Positions 1 through 6,310 of a stretch of DNA of 64,000 nucleotides are shown piece after piece; the first letter of the stretch is position 1, and each line of letters opens with the position of its first letter. Source of the DNA: Photobacterium galatheae (lineage in GTDB: Bacteria > Pseudomonadota > Gammaproteobacteria > Enterobacterales > Vibrionaceae); NCBI RefSeq assembly GCF_000695255.1, contig NZ_JMIB01000038.1, positions 1 through 64,000 of the forward strand. The letters are read 5' to 3'. Below the pieces are notes generated by a model. It did not search any database. It was given only the letters and a program-made list of their open reading frames with translations, and was not told the origin of the DNA. A program made the position numbers and the translations under genes.

Positions 1-30
1 GAAATGTTCTTTGATGGTATCGATATTCAT
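1..30 (-). CDS. N-terminus of a putative transposase (partial)
   Basis: The minus strand from position 30 reads ATG followed by codons for MNIDTIKEHF and leaves the window in frame. A GAGGAG motif sits about 8 bases upstream of the ATG. The peptide is reminiscent of the N-termini of ISAs1/H-repeat type transposases, but ten residues are too few for a firm call. It supports an insertion sequence bordering the biosynthetic cluster to its right. Confidence 0.35.
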   Translation of the reverse strand, partial: MNIDTIKEHF

Positions 31-125
31 GGCCACTCCTCAAAAGAGGAGCATAAGATCACAATTGGTTCGTCTGGTCAATTTTCACCTAGCATTGAGC
101 AAAAAATGTTCATGATCTTGCCCTG
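1..125 (-). mobile_element. Probable end of an IS element (ISAs1-like), cut by the window edge
   Basis: Reading leftwards on the minus strand from about 125, the sequence begins CAGGGCAAGATCATG. This resembles the CAGGGC termini I associate with ISAs1-family elements. It runs into a ribosome-binding site (GAGGAG) and an ATG at position 30. Only the left part is inside the window, so the opposite inverted repeat and the target duplication cannot be checked. The family assignment is an inference from a short start peptide and the terminal bases. Confidence 0.4.
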
Positions 126-484
126 GTTTGAATGTCATCTGTCTGTTTCGTTTTCTCAATGCGGCCAGAGCTATAGGGTTTCCTTAACACATCGATGTCC
201 AATCCAACTTTTTAAAGTAAAAAATTTTGTGACAAACCTCTGAAATAGGGAGTTTCATTCTATGCAGAATCCTACGAGAAGGGTAAGTTTCAACCTCCAT
301 ATGCATTTAATTTTATACAAACATGATTCATAATTGTGCGACCCGCTGTAACTTTAAAGCCTAAAATGTGGATGGCACCATTAAAGAATAAAGTTGATGA
401 AACCAAAACAAAACTTAAAAAAGTTCATAGAAAGAGAACTTGAAGTTTGCATTACAGATATTTTCTCCTGGGTGATTTATTGAG
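126..484. other. Non-coding stretch upstream of the cluster
   Basis: I see no convincing gene. A short open frame on the plus strand (4-243) has no recognisable domain and runs through the putative IS end. The A/T-rich stretch from about 300 to 480 presumably holds the promoter of the following operon, but I cannot assign -35/-10 boxes with confidence. The first gene is preceded only by a weak GGGTGA-type ribosome-binding site. Confidence 0.4.
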
Positions 485-1984
485 ATGAATACGAATAAAC
501 AGACAGTTGTTACCGCAGCATTTCCGTTTATACCTGCAGAGCTTTGTATCGCCCATATAGCGAGTACTTATTTACCCGCAGATATCTTCCATCGCTTCGA
601 GTGCCTTCGAGGTGTTAACAGCATTCTCGTTTCTGCCACAGATGTACATGGCCTCTTGGCAAAAAAAGAATTGTCTCAGGCTCAAATGTCGAGTCAGGAA
701 TTAATGCAAAGCTGGCATCGTCGCTATATTAACGAGTTTAGCATGCTAGGCATTGAGTTCTCACATTACGGTCGAACAGACGCCAAGGCATTAAAAGAAT
801 TAGTTTATCAGTCGCTCCATACACTCAAAGAAAAAGGCCTAATAACACAACGTGAAGCCTTTGATTACATGTGTAGCGATTGTGGTGAGATGTTACCTAG
901 GCGCTATCGGTTAGCTGTGAAAGAGATGGCAGCAACAGGCAAAGAAAAGATCGCATATGACGACTTGGACAATGATAACTTACAATGCCGTTTTTGTGGC
1001 AGTAGAAACGTAACTAAAAGTAGTAAGCCGCATTGGTTTCTCGATTTACAGAAAGGATTACCCGCAATTCAAGAAAATATTGACAAACAGAAAAATAACC
1101 AAGTCAGCACACAGTTAAAAGCAGCTATCTCTGATGGGTTAGCTGATTGGAATATCAGCCGTGATAATTACATGGGCACAAAATTACCCTTTTCTGATGA
1201 ACAAAGCCTTTACCTCTGGTATGAATCTCTAATAGGTTATTTATATCTCGCTGAGTGTGAAAATAAATACAGTAATTTTGAATTCAAGCACTTTATCGGA
1301 AAGAATATTATTTACTATCATGGTGTAGTATGGCCTTATCTATTACACTGCGGTGCCGAACGAAATGATAGTGAAATTCAAATATCAGCTCGCGGGTTTC
1401 TAGATATGGAGAAAACTGATAGCACATTAATTGATATCCAATCGATTACGTCAAATTACGATAGAGACTATATTCGATTTTATCTGGCATATCGCACACC
1501 GGACTCGCTGTCTGATTATTATTTTAATCAAGAAGACTTTTCGAACACAATAAATCAAATCTTCTGTAATCAATTTGGTTCCTTCTTTCGACGCTGTATT
1601 TCCATCTTGAAAAAAAATCAGGTGGAACAAGTTTTGCCGACCGAACTTACAAACACACCTTGGGAAACGCACTGGCCACTGATTGAGAATGCGTTATCTC
1701 AAATGCTGGTGCGGTCAGCATTATTACATATACAATCGTATATCAAAGCCTGCGGAACCGTCATAGAAGACATGTCAATCTACCGCACCCCGACCAAAGC
1801 ATCCTTAGGGCTATTAAGCGATCTCTTCATTAAAGCTTTATTCTTATTGACTCCAATTTGTCCTACCCGAGTCCAGGATTTCAATATTATCAACGGGCTC
1901 GATCTGTCACGCTTACGCTCTCACGAAGATTGCGTCGGCCTGCCGCTTAGAAACTCAATGGCAAGGTGGGAAAAAATTGACTAG
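485..1984 (+). CDS. Degenerate methionyl-tRNA-synthetase-like protein, probably catalytically dead as a synthetase
   Basis: This 499-residue protein has the layout of class I MetRS: a Rossmann start (AAFPFIP), two CxxC zinc-knuckle pairs (CSDC and CRFC), a connective region and an alpha-helical C-terminus. The ATP-binding signatures are gone. Aligned with the second MetRS of this cluster, HLGN becomes C21-I-A-H24 and the KFSTS loop becomes G304-FLDME, so the KMSKS lysine is missing. Flanking residues still match (LPAD after the HIGH position). It is the first gene of the operon and overlaps the next by 8 bases. It could be a scaffold, a tRNA- or peptide-binding factor, an immunity decoy, or an enzyme of altered chemistry. 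Fold assignment is fairly sure, role unknown. Confidence 0.7.
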   Translation: MNTNKQTVVTAAFPFIPAELCIAHIASTYLPADIFHRFECLRGVNSILVSATDVHGLLAKKELSQAQMSSQELMQSWHRRYINEFSMLGIEFSHYGRTDAKALKELVYQSLHTLKEKGLITQREAFDYMCSDCGEMLPRRYRLAVKEMAATGKEKIAYDDLDNDNLQCRFCGSRNVTKSSKPHWFLDLQKGLPAIQENIDKQKNNQVSTQLKAAISDGLADWNISRDNYMGTKLPFSDEQSLYLWYESLIGYLYLAECENKYSNFEFKHFIGKNIIYYHGVVWPYLLHCGAERNDSEIQISARGFLDMEKTDSTLIDIQSITSNYDRDYIRFYLAYRTPDSLSDYYFNQEDFSNTINQIFCNQFGSFFRRCISILKKNQVEQVLPTELTNTPWETHWPLIENALSQMLVRSALLHIQSYIKACGTVIEDMSIYRTPTKASLGLLSDLFIKALFLLTPICPTRVQDFNIINGLDLSRLRSHEDCVGLPLRNSMARWEKID

Positions 1985-2939
1985 AACAATACACATCATT
2001 GCCCCTGCAAACCCCATGCACAAACTGTCTGGGGAAATGCTTGAGATCGGTAAGCGGCAACTTAATACACTTGGCTTTAATGTACAATACGCCACCAATG
2101 CTTTTGCCCATGCTGGCCACACCGCGGGCACCATTGAGCAGCGTGTTGAAGACATTCATGAAGGGCTAAGCGATGAAAACGTCATAGCGCTTATGGCTGT
2201 TTTTGGCGGATATAATTCCAATCAATTGCTACCTCACCTAGATTATAACCTAATACGTTCGGCAAATAAGCCTATCATTGGCTACAGCGACATCACATCC
2301 TTGATGGTGGGGATTTATAGTCAAACAGGAATCGCTTCCATTCATGGTCCAGGATTTGCCAGCTTTTGTGACCCGAATATTTTTCCAGAAGCATTAATAA
2401 GTTTTACTCAGCTTCTACTCGGAAATAACCAGATACAACTACAGCAGCCTACATTTGCCGCGGATGACTTGTGGTATCTCAAGCCCGAATTTGGTCCCCG
2501 CGATACTTATGAGCACCCTAACTGGCAAGCTGTCAGACCTGGTAGCGCAACAGGAATTTTGCTCGGTGGGAATCTCGAGACACTCTTAAGTTTAGCGGGA
2601 ACGGTTTATTTTCCTGACATGCAAGATAAGCTTTTGCTTATCGAGTCCAATCCAGATGAAAAACCAGGGAAATTCGAACGCGAGTTATCTCAGCTTCAAC
2701 AGCTGGGTGTGCTTTCTGTCGTCAATGGAATTCTGATTGGGCAATTCAAGAAAGACTCCGCATTAACTTCACTTCAACTCATGACCGAAATTTTCGAGCG
2801 AGTCATGCCCGATAGTAAAGTTCCGGTTTGGATGAATATTAGTGCCTCCCATGTGGATCCGATTTTATCCTTACCAATAGGTAAAGAAGTATTAATTTCG
2901 GATGAGAAATCAGTCTGCTCATTATATATTTCACCATGA
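1977..2939 (+). CDS. S66-family LD-carboxypeptidase / MccF-like immunity peptidase
   Basis: The 320-residue protein carries the S66 triad: Ser104 in GYSD, Glu223 in IESNPDE and His292 in ASHVDP followed by LPIG. The family includes cytosolic muropeptide LD-carboxypeptidases (LdcA) and MccF, which inactivates microcin C-type aminoacyl-nucleotide antibiotics by cutting an amide bond. In a biosynthetic cluster with synthetase-like genes, the MccF-type self-immunity role is more likely than cell-wall recycling; that is an inference from context. The start is TTG, placed after AAGGTGGG and overlapping the previous gene, so the two are probably translationally coupled. Confidence 0.75.
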   Translation: MTRTIHIIAPANPMHKLSGEMLEIGKRQLNTLGFNVQYATNAFAHAGHTAGTIEQRVEDIHEGLSDENVIALMAVFGGYNSNQLLPHLDYNLIRSANKPIIGYSDITSLMVGIYSQTGIASIHGPGFASFCDPNIFPEALISFTQLLLGNNQIQLQQPTFAADDLWYLKPEFGPRDTYEHPNWQAVRPGSATGILLGGNLETLLSLAGTVYFPDMQDKLLLIESNPDEKPGKFERELSQLQQLGVLSVVNGILIGQFKKDSALTSLQLMTEIFERVMPDSKVPVWMNISASHVDPILSLPIGKEVLISDEKSVCSLYISP

Positions 2940-2955
2940 ACATAAGGTCAGTTCT

Positions 2956-4113
2956 ATGCCATTCAGCCAAAAAGAGTTGTTGAGATATAGCCGACATCTA
3001 GCTTTACCGGAGGTAGGTCTAGATGGACAAAGAGCGTTAAAAGAAGCGAAAGTCTTAGTCGTTGGAACCGGTGGATTAGGAAGCCCTATACTGTTGTACT
3101 TAGCGGCTTCAGGTGTCGGTACTATCGGACTCATTGACTTTGATACGGTGGATGAAACAAACCTACAGCGACAAGTTCTCTTTGATATGAACAGTGTGGG
3201 AAAAAGCAAATCTAGTGTCGCTAAAAATAAACTTGCTGCACTCAATCCCTATATCACAGTCAATGAATACAATACTGCAATAAATTCAGACAATGCCTTA
3301 GAGATAATCAAGTCTTACGACATTGTCGTCGATGGCACTGATAACTTTACGACTCGATATTTGGTCAACGATGCATGCGTACTTTTAGGCAAGCCGTATG
3401 TCTATGGCTCTGTCTTTCGCTTTGAAGGACAAACTGCCATATTAAATGCTCCCATGGAAGATGGCAGACGAGGCCCCTGCTATCGCTGTCTGTTCCCCGA
3501 ACCACCTCCTGCTGATTTAGTACCAAACTGCTCAGAGGGTGGTGTACTCGGTGTCTTACCGGCCATGATCGGCAGTTTACAGGCAACTGAAACTATCAAG
3601 CAAATTTGCAGCATTGGTAAACCTCTATCACGTCAGCTGATGCTCTACAGTGCCCTCGACTTAGATTTCAAAAAGGTCAATATGGTGAAGGATGCGTCCT
3701 GTGCGATTTGCAGTGAACATCCAGTGATTACAGATCTACAGCCTATTAACCTGAGTTGCCAGGTTGAGACTGAAGATGAAACAGTATCTTTGATTACAGG
3801 TTCAGCATTACGAAAACTGTTAGAGAAAGGACAGCCAGTTCAGTTGTTAGATGTTCGAAACGACGATGAACGGAAGATGATGCACATTGGCGGCCGACAT
3901 ATCCCTCTCGATAAACTCGAGATGATGACAGCGGCAGATTTAAAATATTTTGATAAACAAGCTCCGCTGATCGTCTATTGCACCGCTGGTGCAAGGAGTA
4001 AAAAAGCCATCATCCAGCTCCAAAAGCTAGATATCTTCTCAGAATTATACTCATTGCAAGGTGGCTTGTTGAGATGGATATCAGACGTAGACTCAGCCCT
4101 GAGTACCAGTTAA
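2956..4113 (+). CDS. E1-like adenylyltransferase with C-terminal rhodanese domain (MoeB/ThiF/MOCS3 type)
   Basis: Residues 1-250 form a MoeB/ThiF E1 domain: nucleotide loop GTGGLGSP near residue 37, DFDTVDETNLQRQ, zinc cysteines in CYRC and CAIC, and a catalytic-type Cys192 in NCSEGG. Residues about 285-385 are a rhodanese domain with active-site Cys342 in YCTAGARS. Proteins of this plan adenylate the C-terminal glycine of a ubiquitin-like carrier and transfer sulfur to give a thiocarboxylate. The carrier is encoded directly downstream, so the pair should supply sulfur for the TfuA/YcaO reaction. I chose ATG 2956 rather than an upstream ATG (2902) inside the previous gene, because AAGG lies just upstream and family homology starts there. 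Confidence 0.85.
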   Translation: MPFSQKELLRYSRHLALPEVGLDGQRALKEAKVLVVGTGGLGSPILLYLAASGVGTIGLIDFDTVDETNLQRQVLFDMNSVGKSKSSVAKNKLAALNPYITVNEYNTAINSDNALEIIKSYDIVVDGTDNFTTRYLVNDACVLLGKPYVYGSVFRFEGQTAILNAPMEDGRRGPCYRCLFPEPPPADLVPNCSEGGVLGVLPAMIGSLQATETIKQICSIGKPLSRQLMLYSALDLDFKKVNMVKDASCAICSEHPVITDLQPINLSCQVETEDETVSLITGSALRKLLEKGQPVQLLDVRNDDERKMMHIGGRHIPLDKLEMMTAADLKYFDKQAPLIVYCTAGARSKKAIIQLQKLDIFSELYSLQGGLLRWISDVDSALSTS

Positions 4114-4139
4114 TAAAATCGAAAGAAGAGGAATAGATT

Positions 4140-4412
4140 ATGGCAATAATCCGTATACCTACAACGATGCAAAAATATACCCATCATGCAGTTACTGTCG
4201 AAGTTCAAGGTGAAACAGTACAGGCTGCTCTGGAGCAACTTGTTACAATTCATCCTGAGCTTAAACAAATAATTTTTTCAGATAACAACCAACTAAAAGG
4301 CTATCTCAACATTTTCATTAATGAAAAAAATATTCGAGAAGCAGAGTATCTGAAAACTAAAATTTCAGATGATTTAGAATTACTTTTATTACCTGCGGTA
4401 GTCGGTGGATAA
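4140..4412 (+). CDS. MoaD/ThiS-like ubiquitin-fold sulfur carrier protein
   Basis: This is a 90-residue beta-grasp protein ending in PAVVGG, the di-glycine tail that E1-like enzymes adenylate and convert to a thiocarboxylate. The length and the hydrophobic strand just before the tail (ELLLLP) fit MoaD/ThiS. It lies 26 bases after the E1-rhodanese gene and directly before the candidate precursor peptide. By context it is a dedicated sulfur donor for peptide modification rather than a molybdopterin or thiamin gene, since no other moa or thi genes are present. Confidence 0.85.
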   Translation: MAIIRIPTTMQKYTHHAVTVEVQGETVQAALEQLVTIHPELKQIIFSDNNQLKGYLNIFINEKNIREAEYLKTKISDDLELLLLPAVVGG

Positions 4413-4431
4413 TAATTTAAGGAGAACTTCG

Positions 4432-4578
4432 ATGATTGAGAAAAATAAGAAACAAGAGCACGTAGAATCTGAAGATCAGGCGTCACATATTGATGAAAAC
4501 ACGCAGGTGGCTGAAGAACAAGATGATACTTTCTCTCCGCTAGAAAGCGGGCCAGAGACAGCACTATTCTGGCAATAA
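4432..4578 (+). CDS. Candidate RiPP precursor peptide, 48 residues
   Basis: ATG 4432 is preceded by a near-perfect ribosome-binding site (AAGGAG, 4419-4424; 7-base spacing) and the frame ends at TAA 4576-4578, one base before the tfuA start. The peptide begins MIEKNKKQEH, is very acidic (about 13 Asp/Glu), contains no Cys, and ends ESGPETALFWQ. An acidic, soluble leader with a short hydrophobic/aromatic tail, placed between the sulfur carrier and TfuA/YcaO, is what a modified-peptide substrate would look like. No family is recognised. Alternatives are a small accessory or chaperone peptide, or a carrier on whose C-terminus a product is built. Translation is well supported; the precursor role is inferred. 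Confidence 0.7.
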   Translation: MIEKNKKQEHVESEDQASHIDENTQVAEEQDDTFSPLESGPETALFWQ

Positions 4579-4579
4579 A

Positions 4580-5242
4580 ATGACTATTTTTTTTATTGGC
4601 CCAAGTTTACCTAACCATAAAATAAAGGAGTTGGTCAATGAAGACGTTGACATTAGACCACCGATTCAAAGAGGAGATTTGGATGGAATAGAAGTCTCAG
4701 ATGGTCCGGTTTGTATCATTGATGGCGTTTTTCATAATTCGTTAGCAATAACCGCCCGTGAGATAGCCAAAGCATTACAGAAGGGAGTCAAGATCTACGG
4801 CTCGTCCAGTATGGGAGCACTACGAGCAGCAGAGTGTGCTCCAATTGGGATGAAAGGGGTTGGCCAAATCTTCGAACAATACCAATCAGGAGAATGCCAA
4901 TCTGATGCAGATGTTGCGCTGACTTTTGATCCAATCAGTTACGAGAACATCACTAATCCGTTGGTCAACGTAAGATATGGATTCACACAAGCACAACAAG
5001 CTGGCGTGATTAATCCCAATCAACTGGTTCAACTCATTCGATTGGCAAAGGGGATTCATTTTACTGAATTAACCTATGAGCGAGTGTTCGAATTAGCCTC
5101 TCTTTATTGTGATGCGCAGAACATAGAGTATTTGAAAAAATTTATTCAGGAAAATCAGTTAGCGCTAGATCTTAAAAGAAAAGATGCTTTGCAATTAATT
5201 GCGATTATTAATAGTGAAATTAACTTTTCAGTAAATAGTTAG
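4580..5242 (+). CDS. tfuA: TfuA-like protein, partner of YcaO in thioamide formation
   Basis: The 220-residue protein starts MTIFFIGPSLP and contains the family hallmark YGSSSMGALRAAE around residues 73-85, followed by the GxGxIFxxY region. TfuA proteins work with YcaO enzymes in ATP-dependent backbone thioamidation (shown for methyl-coenzyme M reductase and for thioamide RiPPs), probably by delivering or releasing sulfide. The gene begins one base after the 48-residue peptide. The matching YcaO is 3.2 kb downstream in the same operon, and the sulfur relay genes lie directly upstream. Confidence 0.88.
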   Translation: MTIFFIGPSLPNHKIKELVNEDVDIRPPIQRGDLDGIEVSDGPVCIIDGVFHNSLAITAREIAKALQKGVKIYGSSSMGALRAAECAPIGMKGVGQIFEQYQSGECQSDADVALTFDPISYENITNPLVNVRYGFTQAQQAGVINPNQLVQLIRLAKGIHFTELTYERVFELASLYCDAQNIEYLKKFIQENQLALDLKRKDALQLIAIINSEINFSVNS

Positions 5243-5250
5243 GGTAATAT

Positions 5251-6291
5251 ATGTTATTAAGTAATCATCTACATGACAGCAATCATCAACCACCACAGAC
5301 TTGGAAATGTCCTCAAACTCATTACCTTGCAGCCTTTGATAAACGATGGTATTCGCAACTATTGCATATACAGTCTGAGATCAACTTCCTAACGCACTCC
5401 TTTTACCGCGAACAGAAAATGACCAGTGTGATGTTACCAATCACGACCGGTTCTATCTCCAGCCCAATGGGGCTTGGAAGCGATTCACTCCCCGTTCAAG
5501 TGGAAATTGCAGGTAGGCCGACATACCTCGCCGATTCCATGCAGTTCATGTTGGAGTATGCTTTACGCTACTGCCCAAATGGCGTCTTCTATATGATGCC
5601 TTCCTTCAGAGGCGAAAATGCTGATCAGCGCCACCTATGCCAGTTTTATCATTCAGAGGCAGAAATTTGTGGCTCGCTCTCCGATGTCATGGGCCTCGTA
5701 AACTCTTACTTACACTACCTCGTTGAAGGAATCAGCCCATTAATCAAGCAGTTTGGCCAAGAAAATGGGTTTGATACTAGTCATCTGGATCATTTCATTG
5801 CTCTCTCAAAAAATATTCCTTCCATACGTTTTTCAGAGGCCGTACGCCAACTCAACTACGCCCCCGAGTTTGTTGAAAAGCATGAGGCAGGCTTCTACAT
5901 CCTCACCAATGCGGGTGAGCGGCAACTGATTACAGACTTCAAAGGCCCTGTCTGGGTCACGCACATGCCCTCGTTGTCCGTGCCATTCTATCAAGCTGAT
6001 GACCTTGATGATGAGTATTCTCTGTCTGCGGATCTCTTAATGGGTATCGGTGAGACTGTAGGCTGCGGCCAACGCCATGACTCTGCCGAGCATGTCCTAA
6101 ATGCCATGGCACGCCGTGAAGTGGCGGCTGAGGATTATGAGTGGTATGTGGAAATGCGCAAAGTAAGACCGTTACAAACCAGTGGGTTTGGTATGGGAAT
6201 AGAGCGATTCATTCTATGGTTGATGAATCATAATGACATTCGTGATTGCCAACTGGTTCCACGGTTCAACCAAGTGAACTTTTTACCCTAA
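5251..6291 (+). CDS. Class II AsnRS/AspRS-like catalytic core without anticodon-binding domain
   Basis: This 346-residue protein matches the class IIb synthetase core. Motif 2 is S118-F-R-G-E122 followed by HLCQFYHSEAE (compare FRAEN...HLAEFWMxEPE of AsnRS). Motif 3 is G314-MGIERF around Arg319, followed by NDIRDCQLVPR. The N-terminal OB-fold that reads the anticodon (about 100 residues) is absent, so it is unlikely to be a housekeeping AsnRS. Comparable truncated cores act as amino-acid-activating or asparagine-synthetase-like enzymes. Here it may activate Asp/Asn or a related acid for attachment to the peptide or another acceptor (inference). Motif residues look intact, in contrast to the MetRS-like gene at the operon start. 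Confidence 0.75.
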   Translation: MLLSNHLHDSNHQPPQTWKCPQTHYLAAFDKRWYSQLLHIQSEINFLTHSFYREQKMTSVMLPITTGSISSPMGLGSDSLPVQVEIAGRPTYLADSMQFMLEYALRYCPNGVFYMMPSFRGENADQRHLCQFYHSEAEICGSLSDVMGLVNSYLHYLVEGISPLIKQFGQENGFDTSHLDHFIALSKNIPSIRFSEAVRQLNYAPEFVEKHEAGFYILTNAGERQLITDFKGPVWVTHMPSLSVPFYQADDLDDEYSLSADLLMGIGETVGCGQRHDSAEHVLNAMARREVAAEDYEWYVEMRKVRPLQTSGFGMGIERFILWLMNHNDIRDCQLVPRFNQVNFLP

Positions 6292-6310
6292 TCGGAAGGA
6301 GTTCACGAAC

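Noticed and set aside
4-243. 79-codon frame at the left edge
   Set aside because: No domain, no good ribosome-binding site, and it runs antisense through the putative IS end.
2956-4113. MccB-type peptide adenylyltransferase of a microcin C cluster
   Set aside because: The fused rhodanese and the GG-ending carrier next door fit sulfur-carrier activation better. The peptide also does not end in Asn like MccA.
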